From Mycobacterium sp. (GTDB taxonomy: Bacteria; Actinomycetota; Actinomycetes; Mycobacteriales; Mycobacteriaceae), in contig NZ_JAOPWB010000116.1 of NCBI RefSeq assembly GCF_025965855.1, forward strand, positions 1-52,896: DNA of 52,896 nucleotides, in the 5' to 3' direction. This document shows positions 43,639 to 51,797 of the stretch, one piece after another; positions within the stretch are counted from its first letter, which is position 1, and the number at the start of each line of letters is the position of its first letter. The translations under genes were made by a program, and so were the position numbers. The notes below the pieces were generated by a model that was not told the DNA's origin, did not search any database, and was given only the letters and a program-made list of their open reading frames with translations.

Positions 43639-44655
43639 ATGAGCACATCGCCGCCCGCGCGCACATACAACCAGGCGCACATTCCCCGCGGATATACGCC
43701 GGGCCGTCGCCGCATCAGCATCTATTGGACCTGGAGCTATCCGTGGGAAGCCCAACGCGATCCCGCCGCGCTGGACAACCGGTTCTCCACGATGACCGAG
43801 GTCCGCAGGGTGGCCTGGCCGAGTTACGAGACTCCGGAGTGGGACGAGACGCACTTCCTGCAGGGCATCGCAGGAACCCTGGAGTTGTTCCACCGCTCGA
43901 CGTTGCACTTCCAGGAGCTGGCCGGCGACGTAACCGGTCACCCGGTCGCGGTTTTCCAGCGCATCGACCAAGCCGGCTACCAGCTGCCGATCGACGAACG
44001 GGTCCTGGCCGACACCGACACCCTCATGGTCTTCGGGCTCGACCACGTCCTCGGGCAAGAAGAGGCACAGCCCGAGGAACTCGCCGCGATTCAGGCCTGG
44101 CTGCAGCGGGAAGGGACGTGCTTGCTGCTGGCCCCCCACCACGACGTCGGCTTCACCGACGACAACAAGCAGCGCCAGATGGAGTTCCTGCACCACGGCG
44201 ACCCGCTGGTCCCCCGCCAACAGCGCTTCAGCCAATACACGCGCTCCCTGATGAAGGCCCTCGACGTGCCCGTCTACAACAAGTGGGGCCTGCGGCCCGC
44301 GGTAATCGACGGTGGCAATCAGATCGCTCCCCTGAGCGGCTTCCCGGACCTGGACGCGCCTCGGCTCCTCGACAACGTCACCACCTTCAACTTCCACCCT
44401 CACCTGCCGCACTACGAATTGACGGCGCCGGAAAGCGCCTCCCTGCGCGTGCTGGGGCGTCAGCGAATCGATCCGACGCGCCCGCATCCCTTCACGGAGG
44501 CGGGAAACACCGAATTCAATGCGCTGATCTGGATGCCGCCCGCCGAAAACCGGGCCGGCGACATCGTGTTGGTCGACTCCACGAACTTCACGACGCTCTT
44601 TGGCGGCACCGAGAGCCTGGCGAACTTCTGGCGAAACTTCTCGCTGATGGGATAG
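43639..44655 (+). CDS. Unknown protein, third gene of peroxidase operon (Rossmann/GATase-like?)
   Basis: 338 residues from ATG 43639. Not recognised. The middle section 'TDTLMVFGLDHVLGQEEAQP' then 'EELAAIQAWLQREGTCLLLA', 'PHHDVGF', resembles the strand-helix pattern of class I glutamine-amidotransferase or ThuA-like folds, with a His-His-Asp cluster. The N-terminus has 'RRRISIYWTWSYPWEAQRDP'. Pro/Trp-rich and cytosolic, with no signal or membrane helix. Start 10 bp after the peroxidase stop. A role with the peroxidase is inferred from the operon only. Confidence 0.7.
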   Translation: MSTSPPARTYNQAHIPRGYTPGRRRISIYWTWSYPWEAQRDPAALDNRFSTMTEVRRVAWPSYETPEWDETHFLQGIAGTLELFHRSTLHFQELAGDVTGHPVAVFQRIDQAGYQLPIDERVLADTDTLMVFGLDHVLGQEEAQPEELAAIQAWLQREGTCLLLAPHHDVGFTDDNKQRQMEFLHHGDPLVPRQQRFSQYTRSLMKALDVPVYNKWGLRPAVIDGGNQIAPLSGFPDLDAPRLLDNVTTFNFHPHLPHYELTAPESASLRVLGRQRIDPTRPHPFTEAGNTEFNALIWMPPAENRAGDIVLVDSTNFTTLFGGTESLANFWRNFSLMG

Positions 44656-44671
44656 CGCCCGGGGAGGCGCG

Positions 44672-45040
44672 TCAGCGGTTGATGTTGCCGTCCCGGACGG
44701 CGGTCAACGCGTCGTCCAGCGTCGGGTACAGCGGGAAGGTTTTGTCCAGGCCGGTTAGGTGAATCGGTCTCCTGGTCGCCGGTCCCCGCGCTACCACACC
44801 GAACTCGGTGGAATTGCCAAGTTTTTCGTACGTCGCGGCGAGGATCTTCAAGCCGACCGAGCCCAAAAACTCAACCGCGGAAAGGTCGATGACCAGTGCC
44901 GTCGGGTCGTCCGCGGTCACCGAGCTGATGGCCTGCTCCAGCGCCGGGGCGGTGACCAGATCGATTTCGCCGCTGACGCTGACCACGGACACACCATCGT
45001 GGTCGGTAACCAACGTGGTAATCGAATCAGGAGCTGACAA
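44672..45040 (-). CDS. rsfB: Anti-anti-sigma factor RsfB
   Basis: 122-residue STAS protein. 'VSVSGEIDLVTAPALEQAI' is the first conserved strand-helix, and 'VIDLSAVEFLGSVGLKILAA' holds the phosphorylatable Ser in the LGSVG loop. As Rv3687c it antagonises the anti-sigma factor UsfX/RsbW and so frees SigF; phosphorylation would switch it off. It is divergent from an RsbRSTXU operon, placing the upstream stressosome and downstream antagonist side by side. Convergent with the peroxidase operon. Confidence 0.92.
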   Translation of the reverse strand: MSAPDSITTLVTDHDGVSVVSVSGEIDLVTAPALEQAISSVTADDPTALVIDLSAVEFLGSVGLKILAATYEKLGNSTEFGVVARGPATRRPIHLTGLDKTFPLYPTLDDALTAVRDGNINR

Positions 45041-45199
45041 TGGCTATCCTTTGTCCCGGGCCTTGAGTGTGGTGCAAGCCTAGCCTGCCATGCGAACTGC
45101 GAGAAGAATATGCCCTCGATACCTGAGGCGCGATAGCCCAGGCTAGTCTCCCATTGGCACTGCGAACTGCGGAGCACGACGCGGCACATGGGAGGCCAG
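45041..45199. promoter_or_regulatory. Divergent regulatory region rsfB / rsbR with repeats
   Basis: TGCGAACTGCG occurs at 45091-45101 and again at 45151-45161, exactly 60 bp apart. CTAGCCTG (45080-45087) faces CAGGCTAG (45139-45146). Together they make a symmetrical layout between the two divergent starts, consistent with binding sites for a common regulator. No sigma-F-type GGTTT/GGGTAT pair was certain. GGGAGG at 45190-45195 is the rsbR ribosome site. Confidence 0.5.
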
Positions 45200-46093
45200 A
45201 TGTCAGATTCGACGTCGGATTTCGGAAGCACCAGCACCGCCGCGCAGACGGTCAGCGAGGGCCTGCTGCCCCAGCTGGTCCAGCACCTGCGGCAGAACCG
45301 CACCGTGTTGCGCGAGGAGTGGGCCCGCAGAATCACCGAGGCCGAGCTGCTCACCGCGATGACCCCGGAGGAGCTCTTCTCGGAAGCAACCGCCGTCTAC
45401 GACAACTATGTCGAGGTGCTCGAGACCGGTAGCGTCGAGGCGCTGCAGGCCTACGCGCGCGACCTTTCGGAACGCATCATCCCGCGGGGGGTGGAGACCG
45501 ACGAGGTGCTCGGCATCGTGCTGCTGCTGCGCGACGTGCTGGCGCGCTCGCTGTTCGAGAAGTACCAGACCGAGTTCGAGATGCTGAACCGGGTCCTGGA
45601 CGCGTATGAGCCGGCGGCCAACCGCATCGCCAATACCGTGGGTGTCAGCTTCGTGCAGGAACGTGAGCGCATCATCCGCCAGCAGCAGGAGGCGATCCGC
45701 GAGCTGTCGACGCCGGTGCTGCAGGTGCGCGAGCAGTTGCTGATTCTCCCGATCATCGGTGTGCTGGACAGCCAGCGGGCCCGCCAGGTCACCGAGCAGC
45801 TGCTGCGGGCTATCCGCGCCAACCGCGCGAAAGTCGTGGTCATCGACATCACCGGTGTGCCCACCATCGACTCCACCGTGGCGAACCACCTCGTGCAGAC
45901 GGTCGACGCGTCGGGCCTGATGGGCGCGAGCGTGATCATCACCGGCCTGTCCTCGGAGATCGCCCTGACGCTCGTGACCATCGGTCTGGATCTATCGAAG
46001 ATGAACGCCGTCGGCGACCTTCAGGGCGGTATCGAAGAAGCCGAACGCCTGCTCGGCTACGAAGTCTCGCGCACCGGCGAGCAGACCGGATAA
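45200..46093 (+). CDS. rsbR: Stressosome co-antagonist RsbR
   Basis: 297 residues from ATG 45200, chosen over ATG 45188 because GGGAGG sits four bases upstream. The N-terminal globin-like/RsbRD sensory domain is helical (about 15-150: 'LVQHLRQNRTVLREEWARRI', 'YARDLSERIIPRGVETDEVL'), followed by a linker helix and a C-terminal STAS domain. Two phosphorylation positions known from Bacillus RsbR can be matched: Thr in 'RELSTPVLQVREQ' and Ser/Thr in 'GVPTIDSTVANHL'. With RsbS it would build the stressosome core that traps RsbT. First gene of a five-gene operon. Confidence 0.88.
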   Translation: MSDSTSDFGSTSTAAQTVSEGLLPQLVQHLRQNRTVLREEWARRITEAELLTAMTPEELFSEATAVYDNYVEVLETGSVEALQAYARDLSERIIPRGVETDEVLGIVLLLRDVLARSLFEKYQTEFEMLNRVLDAYEPAANRIANTVGVSFVQERERIIRQQQEAIRELSTPVLQVREQLLILPIIGVLDSQRARQVTEQLLRAIRANRAKVVVIDITGVPTIDSTVANHLVQTVDASGLMGASVIITGLSSEIALTLVTIGLDLSKMNAVGDLQGGIEEAERLLGYEVSRTGEQTG

Positions 46094-46115
46094 CGACAAT
46101 TAGCACGAGCACCCC

Positions 46116-46505
46116 ATGCCAGTACCGATTCTGAAACAGGGCTCGATCCTTATCGCCTCGGTGCAGGCCGCCCTCACTGACTCGGACGCGGAACGCCTTC
46201 GCTTCGACCTCATGGAACGGGTCAGCAAGTTCCGCGCACAGGGCATCATCGTCGACGTCACCGCCATCGATGTGATGGATTCGTTCGCCGCCCGATCGCT
46301 GCGGACCATCGCCCACATGACCCGGCTGCGAGGCGCGGACACCGTGATCGTGGGCCTGCAGCCAGAGGTGGCCTTTGCGATGGTCCAGCTGGGCCTGGCG
46401 TTCGATGACATGAACACCGCGCTGGATCTCGAAGAGGGCCTCGCGCTGCTGAATCGCCAAGGTGGAGTGGGGAAGTCGACGATCGGGCGCGACGGTGGCG
46501 GGTGA
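46116..46505 (+). CDS. rsbS: Stressosome scaffold antagonist RsbS
   Basis: 129-residue single STAS domain. 'PVPILKQGSILIASVQAAL' is the RsbS-type start, and the switch loop 'AIDVMDSFAARSLRTIA' carries Ser56 after Asp55, the residue RsbT phosphorylates in Bacillus. The C-terminal tail (NRQGGVGKSTIGRDGGG) is unusual and overlaps the rsbT start. It lies 22 bp after rsbR and its last 11 bases overlap rsbT. Confidence 0.88.
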   Translation: MPVPILKQGSILIASVQAALTDSDAERLRFDLMERVSKFRAQGIIVDVTAIDVMDSFAARSLRTIAHMTRLRGADTVIVGLQPEVAFAMVQLGLAFDDMNTALDLEEGLALLNRQGGVGKSTIGRDGGG

Positions 46506-46905
46506 CATCGTCGTCGATATCCAGAAGCCCGACGACATCGTCGCCGCCCGCAAGGCCGGACATCAGCTCGCACTCAATCTCGGATTCTCGCTGACCGACG
46601 TCACCATGATCGCCACGGCGATCTCCGAAATAGCCCGAAACATCACCAGCTACGCGGGGCGCGGAACCGTCCGGATCGCAGTGGCCGACCGGGACGGGCG
46701 CAAGGCGCTGGTCGTACGCGCTGAGGACGACGGCCCCGGCATCGCCGACATCGAGCGCGCCATGGAGGACGGGTACTCGACCGGCCGCGGGTTGGGGATG
46801 GGCCTGCCCGGCGCCCGCCGCCTGATGGATCGGCTGGTCGTGGAATCTGCACTCGGCCGCGGCACGGTCGTCGAGATGTGGAAATGGGTTCCCTCCCGTG
46901 CATGA
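46495..46905 (+). CDS. rsbT: Switch protein kinase RsbT
   Basis: 136 residues from GTG 46495, which overlaps the rsbS stop. GHKL/HATPase_c fold: N-box 'ISEIARNITSYAG' (Asn49), G1 box 'AEDDGPGIADIE' (78-86) and G2 'GYSTGRGLGMGLPGARRL' (93-110). RsbT phosphorylates RsbS/RsbR, leaves the stressosome and activates the downstream PP2C phosphatase. The full-length set of ATP-binding boxes suggests an active kinase. The stop overlaps rsbX. Confidence 0.9.
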   Translation: MAGDIVVDIQKPDDIVAARKAGHQLALNLGFSLTDVTMIATAISEIARNITSYAGRGTVRIAVADRDGRKALVVRAEDDGPGIADIERAMEDGYSTGRGLGMGLPGARRLMDRLVVESALGRGTVVEMWKWVPSRA

Positions 46906-47524
46906 GAATGGCCGCTTCGGTCCGATCGAGTGGGCAAGGGCGGGTCGCCCTCTGCCTGGCGAGTACACGTCCGGCGACCAAGGTATCGCGATCGGCATCG
47001 GCGATGACGCCGCGCTGTTCGGCCTGGTGGACGGACTTGGCCACGGTCCGGACGCCGCATCTGCCGCGCTGAGCGCCGTCGACGCGGTCAAGCGCGCGAG
47101 TTCCGAGCGCCTAGAAGTTCTGCTCCAGCTCTGCCACCGCGTGCTGGACGGCACCAGGGGAGTCGCAATGACCTTGGCGCGCATCGATTTTGCGGCCAGC
47201 ACGCTGACGTGGACGGGGGTCGGCAACGTCACCGCCGAGCTGGTGGCCAAGGCCCCGACCGGAATTCACCTCCGGTCCACTGCGCGCCTGACCGGCGGCA
47301 TCGTCGGCTACCGAATACCGGAAATCAGGCCCGCCCAAGTGCTTTCGATCCGTCCGGGTGACCTGCTCGTGATGAGCACCGACGGAATTGCCGAGGATTA
47401 CTTGGAGCACATCGACTTCGCGGCCTCCGCCGTGGTCATCACCGAAAGACTCCTGGCTAAGCACGCCAAGGAAACCGACGATGCCATGGTGCTGGCAGCG
47501 CGTCACCGGGGAGTATCGACATGA
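46898..47524 (+). CDS. rsbX: Stressosome-resetting PP2C phosphatase RsbX
   Basis: 208 residues from GTG 46898, overlapping the rsbT end by 8 bp. SpoIIE/PP2C-type phosphatase: 'ALFGLVDGLGHGPDAASAA' gives the first metal Asp-Gly, 'LTWTGVGNVTAELV' is the core strand, 'LLVMSTDGIAEDY' carries the second Asp-Gly and 'ETDDAMVLAAR' the last Asp pair. The small size without sensor domains fits RsbX, which dephosphorylates RsbR/RsbS to reset the system. ATGA overlap with the next gene. Confidence 0.87.
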   Translation: MHENGRFGPIEWARAGRPLPGEYTSGDQGIAIGIGDDAALFGLVDGLGHGPDAASAALSAVDAVKRASSERLEVLLQLCHRVLDGTRGVAMTLARIDFAASTLTWTGVGNVTAELVAKAPTGIHLRSTARLTGGIVGYRIPEIRPAQVLSIRPGDLLVMSTDGIAEDYLEHIDFAASAVVITERLLAKHAKETDDAMVLAARHRGVST

Positions 47525-49740
47525 CCGGCAACCACGACTTTCACACCCAGTACGCCGCCGCCTTGCACAGCTACTTGGGCGCGCGCGACGAGGACGCCCT
47601 GGCCGTCGGCCAAGAGCTCGGACGCCGCGCCTTGGAGGAAGACATCAGCGTGCTCGAAATCATCGAGCACCATTTCCGATTGGTTCAGGAGCTCGCCGAG
47701 AACTCTTCGGTCGCCAGGCCGGCCGCGCTCGAGTTCCTGTTGCAGACGCTGGCCCCGCTGGACGTCGCGACTCGTGGCTTCCTCGACGGCACCAGGCGTT
47801 TCGCGCAAGAACGGGCCCGTGCCGAGGGCCTGGCGGACCGTGACAAATTCCGCACCGCCCTGGTGAATTCGTTGCAGGAGGGCTTTTTCGTCGCCGATCA
47901 CGAGGGCTCGGTGGTCGAAATGAACAACGCCTTGATCGAGATCCTCGGCTATTCCGCCGACGGGCTGCCATACCGCTGGCCCCACCCGTGGCTGGTCGAC
48001 AAGAAGACCGCGCGTGAGCAGCAGGCCCAGGTCCGCAGCAACGGCGGCGCCGAGTACGAAACCCCGATTCGGCACCGAGACGGCCATCTCGCGTGGGTGA
48101 TGGTCAGTATCAACGCGGTCAAGGAGGCCGGCAGCGATCGAGACGTCTACGTCGGCACGATCCGGGACATCACGGCGGAGCGGGCCTTCGCCGCGCGCGA
48201 GAGCGCCGTCCTGCGCCTGGCGACGGCCGTGGCCGTGGCCAAGAGCGTCGCCGAGCTGCTGGCGATCACTCTCGACGAGTGCCGAACGGCGATCGACGTA
48301 CAGCGGGTGATCGCCGTCTCGTGGCCCAGTGGCGGGGGCGAACCGAGCGTACAGGTGGCGGGCGATCCTTCCGAATCTTCCTGGCGCGGACTGGAACCCT
48401 GGTTGCGGAACACGTTCCAGGATGCGCGCCATCAGCTGCCGCTGACGGCCAAGACCGTCGACAGGCCCGAAAATCCCGGCAAGGCAAAGGGATTGGTGGC
48501 GGTGCTGTCGAACACCGGGGACCTCGCGTTGTGGCTGGAGTTGCGGACCCCTCGCTGGATCAGCGCCGAGGATCGGCTCCTGGTCACGGTGCTCATCGGA
48601 CACCTCAGTCTGGCCATGCAGCACGTGCGGCAGTTCGAGAGCGCCCGCGAGACGTCGCTGACTTTGCAGCGCGCCATGCTGCCCACGGTGGAGCCGCCGT
48701 CCGGGTTCGCCGTGTGCTACGAACCCGCGGTTCCGCCGTTGGAAATCGGGGGCGACTGGTACGACGTGCTGCCTATCGGTGACAACCGCATCGGCATCGT
48801 CGTCGGCGACTGCGTCGGCCGTGGCCTGCCGGCGGCCGCGATCATGGGCCAGCTACGCAGCTCGGCGCGCGCGCTGTTGATCAACGGTGCCCAACCGGCC
48901 CTGCTACTCGAGCAACTCGACATGGCGGCGTCGCTCATCCCGAATGCGTACTGCACCACGGTTTTTCTTGCGATCCTGGACACCGAGTCCGGTGTTCTGG
49001 AATATAGCAACGCCGGCCACATGCCCGCGATGGTCGCGGGCCCCCAGCCGGCGAACACGACCATATTGACCGACGCCGCGTCGGTGCCGCTCGCGGTTCG
49101 CCGGCACGAACCGCGGCCGCAGGCCTCGCGGGTGCTGCCGCCGGGCTCGATGCTGATGCTGTACACGGATGGCCTGGTCGAGCGCAAATACGAGTCGATC
49201 GACATCGGAATCGCCCGCGCCGCGGACGTTTTGCTCGGGGCGACGAAGCTGCCCCTGGACACCATTCCGGAGACGGTGGTCCGCGCGCTGGCGCCCGCGG
49301 CGGGGTATGACGACGACGTCGCGATGGTGATATACCGGCACCGGCCAACGCAGCTGCGAATCGAAAGCGACGCGGTCGCAGAGCAATTGGTCAACGTCAG
49401 GCATCGGCTGGCCGAGTGGCTACGCAGCGCCGCCGAGGTCCCGGAGGGGCTGGCCGCCGACATCGTCCTGGTGGTCAACGAGGCGTGCACCAACTGCGTC
49501 GAGCATGCCTACGGCGGACGCCGCGGCGGGGCGATGCTGCTCGAAGCGGAAGTCGTTGACGGCCAAGTCCGAACCCGGGTCACCGATGCCGGTTCGTGGA
49601 AGACACCGGCCACCGATCCTGGCAACAGCGGGCGCGGGCTGGTGTTGATGCGCGCGCTCAGCGACGCGGTGGAACTGCACAGTACCCCAACGGGGACCAC
49701 CGTCGACATCACCTTCCGGCTATCGGCGCAAACGACCTGA
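47521..49740 (+). CDS. rsbU: PAS-GAF-PP2C-HATPase stress phosphatase/kinase (RsbU-like)
   Basis: 739 residues. An N-terminal RsbU-type helical domain (about 1-95) would be the RsbT docking site. PAS (about 106-220) contains 'EGFFVADHEGSVVEMNNALI', and a GAF-like domain runs 225-372. The PP2C/SpoIIE phosphatase (385-606) has 'EIGGDWYDVLPIG', 'VVGDCVGRGLPAAA', 'LYTDGLVERKYESI' and Asp597-599. The C-terminal anti-sigma-type HATPase_c (612-735) has N-box 'NEACTNCVEHAY' and 'GNSGRGLVLMRALS'. Carrying both phosphatase and RsbW-like kinase modules resembles the M. tuberculosis Rv1364c logic without its STAS domain. Likely output: dephosphorylating an anti-anti-sigma such as the neighbouring RsfB. 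Confidence 0.88.
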   Translation: MTGNHDFHTQYAAALHSYLGARDEDALAVGQELGRRALEEDISVLEIIEHHFRLVQELAENSSVARPAALEFLLQTLAPLDVATRGFLDGTRRFAQERARAEGLADRDKFRTALVNSLQEGFFVADHEGSVVEMNNALIEILGYSADGLPYRWPHPWLVDKKTAREQQAQVRSNGGAEYETPIRHRDGHLAWVMVSINAVKEAGSDRDVYVGTIRDITAERAFAARESAVLRLATAVAVAKSVAELLAITLDECRTAIDVQRVIAVSWPSGGGEPSVQVAGDPSESSWRGLEPWLRNTFQDARHQLPLTAKTVDRPENPGKAKGLVAVLSNTGDLALWLELRTPRWISAEDRLLVTVLIGHLSLAMQHVRQFESARETSLTLQRAMLPTVEPPSGFAVCYEPAVPPLEIGGDWYDVLPIGDNRIGIVVGDCVGRGLPAAAIMGQLRSSARALLINGAQPALLLEQLDMAASLIPNAYCTTVFLAILDTESGVLEYSNAGHMPAMVAGPQPANTTILTDAASVPLAVRRHEPRPQASRVLPPGSMLMLYTDGLVERKYESIDIGIARAADVLLGATKLPLDTIPETVVRALAPAAGYDDDVAMVIYRHRPTQLRIESDAVAEQLVNVRHRLAEWLRSAAEVPEGLAADIVLVVNEACTNCVEHAYGGRRGGAMLLEAEVVDGQVRTRVTDAGSWKTPATDPGNSGRGLVLMRALSDAVELHSTPTGTTVDITFRLSAQTT

Positions 49741-49784
49741 CCGCACCACCGTTTGCCTGGCCCGATTCTCGGGTAGTCATCGGC

Positions 49785-50804
49785 GTGACCCGCACATCAA
49801 TCACGGTCGAACCCGCCCTGCCTGCGGCACATGGACCGCTGTCTACGGCCGTCCGTCGTGCGCTGGATGGACCGCCCACATACGACAACCTTGCGCGCAT
49901 CGGCGCCTCCGTGCGGGACTCCGACCCCTACGGCCTGGATCTCCAGCTCGCGTTGTGCATGTGCTACGAGCTGCACTACCGGGGTTTCGCGGGCGTCGAT
50001 CCGCTCTGGGAGTGGAATCCCGCGCTGCTGCAGCTGCGCGCCGAACTGGAACGCGTTTTCCTGGCGGGTGTGCGGCGCGACGTCGGGCCCATCGAACTCG
50101 GCCACACGGCGGAATCCGAACTGGAGGCGATTTCCATCGAGCCCGCCGACGGCGACGGGCCGTCGTATTACCTGCGCGACACGGGAAGCTGGCAGCAGAT
50201 GCGCGAGTACTTCGTGCACCGGTCGCTGTATCACCTCAAAGAGGGCGATCCGCACGCGTGGGCGATTCCGCGGCTGATGGGCACCGCCAAGGCGGCATTC
50301 GTGGCGGTCGAGTTCGACGAGTACGGCGCCGGCCAGGGACCGCGCCTGCATCAGCAGCTCTTCGCCGACCTGTTGACGGCGGCCGGGCTGGATGCGACAT
50401 ATCTCGGTTATCTCGACGCCGTCCCCGCCGAGGCGTTGACCGTCGTGAATCTCATGTCACTGTTCGGGCTGCACCGGCGGATGCGTGGCGCCGCGATCGG
50501 GCATTTCGCGTCGACGGAGATCACCTCGCCCCCGGGATCCCGGCGGATGGTGCAGGCCCTGCGGCGGATGGCGGCGCCGCCGGCCTGCGTCGGCTTCTAC
50601 AGCGAGCACGTCGAAGCCGACGCGGTACACGAACAGGTGGTGCGCATTGACGTCGTCGGCGACCTCATCGCCCGGGAACCGCACCTCGACCCGGACGTCG
50701 TTTTCGGCATTCGCGCGCACGCGGCGGTGGAAAACCGCTTGGCGGACAAGCTCATCGAGTCGTGGAAGCGGGGCCAGACGTCGTTGCGCAGCCCCGTGGA
50801 TTAA
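49785..50804 (+). CDS. Iron-containing redox enzyme (heme-oxygenase-like fold)
   Basis: 339 residues from GTG 49785. A helical protein matching the Haem_oxygenas_2-like diiron group: 'LALCMCYELHYRGFAGVDPL' supplies Glu/His ligands, 'EYFVHRSLYHLKEGDPHAWA' and 'FVAVEFDEYGAGQG' more, and 'GFYSEHVEADAVHEQVVRID' the late E-x2-H-x2-AD-x2-H motif. Such enzymes use a diiron centre for oxidative chemistry; the substrate is unknown. It begins 44 bp after rsbU, and its stop overlaps the stop of the convergent CDGSH gene, giving an iron-themed pair. Confidence 0.82.
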   Translation: MTRTSITVEPALPAAHGPLSTAVRRALDGPPTYDNLARIGASVRDSDPYGLDLQLALCMCYELHYRGFAGVDPLWEWNPALLQLRAELERVFLAGVRRDVGPIELGHTAESELEAISIEPADGDGPSYYLRDTGSWQQMREYFVHRSLYHLKEGDPHAWAIPRLMGTAKAAFVAVEFDEYGAGQGPRLHQQLFADLLTAAGLDATYLGYLDAVPAEALTVVNLMSLFGLHRRMRGAAIGHFASTEITSPPGSRRMVQALRRMAAPPACVGFYSEHVEADAVHEQVVRIDVVGDLIAREPHLDPDVVFGIRAHAAVENRLADKLIESWKRGQTSLRSPVD

Positions 50805-51007
50805 CCGGCATTGGCTTGCTTCTTGATGCTCCGGCAGCGGCGATGGCTGGTGTCGCACAACGGATAATCGTTGCTGCGCCGACAGGTGCAGATCGCCACC
50901 ATGAACCGATCGGACTCGACGACGTCGCCGCCGGGCGTCTCGATGCGCACCGGCCCGGACACCAGCACGGGGCCTCCTGCCACCACACGTACCCGCGTCG
51001 TGGTCAT
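50801..51007 (-). CDS. CDGSH iron-sulfur domain protein
   Basis: 68 residues. The CDGSH [2Fe-2S] motif C-x-C-x6-P-x-C-D-x-(S/T)-H is seen as 'ICTCRRSNDYPLCDTSHRRC', with three Cys and one His ligand. The N-terminal 'GPVRIETPGGDVVESDRF' is the usual beta-rich lead-in. ATG 51007 overlaps the methyltransferase stop (ATGA), so the two are coupled. A small electron- or cluster-transfer protein, probably partnering the adjacent iron enzyme or the methyltransferase; the role is inferred from context. Confidence 0.88.
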   Translation of the reverse strand: MTTTRVRVVAGGPVLVSGPVRIETPGGDVVESDRFMVAICTCRRSNDYPLCDTSHRRCRSIKKQANAG

Positions 51008-51687
51008 GGCTTGTCCGCCCGGATCACAACGAGTTCCTCTTCCCGGCGTCCGCGTGGGATCCGCCCGGTTTCCTCCAGCCACTTCGCCCGCGACGACATG
51101 ACGGGGCCGAACGGAATCCATTTGGACGCTATGACTTCGGCCTCCAGGCCGGCCCATTTCAAGCGGTCCAGGGTTTGCTGGACGCCGGCGATCACCGACT
51201 GCACGAGCAGCAGGGATCCGCCGTCGCACAGCAACTTTGGCGCCGATTCGCACAGCGGATCCAGGACCAGGCGCCCGTCGGGGCCGGCATTCCAGGCCCA
51301 CGATGGCCCAGCGGTGATTAGCTCGGCGTTGTTGCCGGGCGGGGTTGGGACGTAAGGCGGATTGGCCGTCACCACGTCGAACGGCGCCCAGTCGACGGCT
51401 TCTGCCCACGATCCCTTGCGGATGTCCACCTGCACGCCGGCCAGGGCCGCGTTGCCGCGAGAGCAACGCACCGCGTGCGGGCAGATGTCGCAGGCGGTGA
51501 CGCTGGCACAACCCATCTCCGCCGCGGCGATCGCGGCGAATCCGCTACCCGTGCAAAGGTCGAGGACCCGTCGCCCCGGAATGAGCGCGCTATGGTGCAT
51601 TGCGTCGACCAGCAGTCGGGAATCTTCTTGCGGCTGATAAACATTGTGCGCAACCGAGATCACGGGTTCTGGATAGATCGTTGTCAA
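51004..51687 (-). CDS. HemK2/MTQ2-like SAM-dependent methyltransferase
   Basis: 227 residues from TTG 51687 (AAAGG six bases upstream). Longer readings extend into the palindrome region and look non-coding. SAM motif I is 'VLDLCTGSGFAAIAAAEMG', the acidic loop 'VTACDICPHAVRCSRGN' follows, and the catalytic NPPY is in 'VTANPPYVPTPPGNN'. NPPY is typical of N5-glutamine or N6-adenine methylation, and the compact size fits the HemK2 (release-factor glutamine) class. Coupled to the CDGSH gene downstream; a substrate other than release factor is possible because prmC/hemK lies elsewhere in mycobacteria. Confidence 0.82.
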   Translation of the reverse strand: MTTIYPEPVISVAHNVYQPQEDSRLLVDAMHHSALIPGRRVLDLCTGSGFAAIAAAEMGCASVTACDICPHAVRCSRGNAALAGVQVDIRKGSWAEAVDWAPFDVVTANPPYVPTPPGNNAELITAGPSWAWNAGPDGRLVLDPLCESAPKLLCDGGSLLLVQSVIAGVQQTLDRLKWAGLEAEVIASKWIPFGPVMSSRAKWLEETGRIPRGRREEELVVIRADKP

Positions 51688-51745
51688 CGTGGGCCTTTCG
51701 GTCAGCCTTGGAGGGATCGCCGTGGCGATCACGGCTTGGCCTGTG

Positions 51746-51771
51746 TTATGCCCGCAAACTTGCGGGCATAA
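51746..51771 (-). terminator. 26-bp perfect palindrome, hairpin after the PfpI gene
   Basis: TTATGCCCGCAA (51746-51757) and TTGCGGGCATAA (51760-51771) are perfect inverted repeats separated by two bases. On the minus strand this is 27 bp after the PfpI stop and upstream of the methyltransferase. It suits a terminator (10-bp stem, 6-nt loop, no U-tract) or, being fully symmetrical, an operator for the methyltransferase-CDGSH unit. Confidence 0.6.
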
Positions 51772-51797
51772 ACGGTGCGACGACGGATCAGCTGCGG

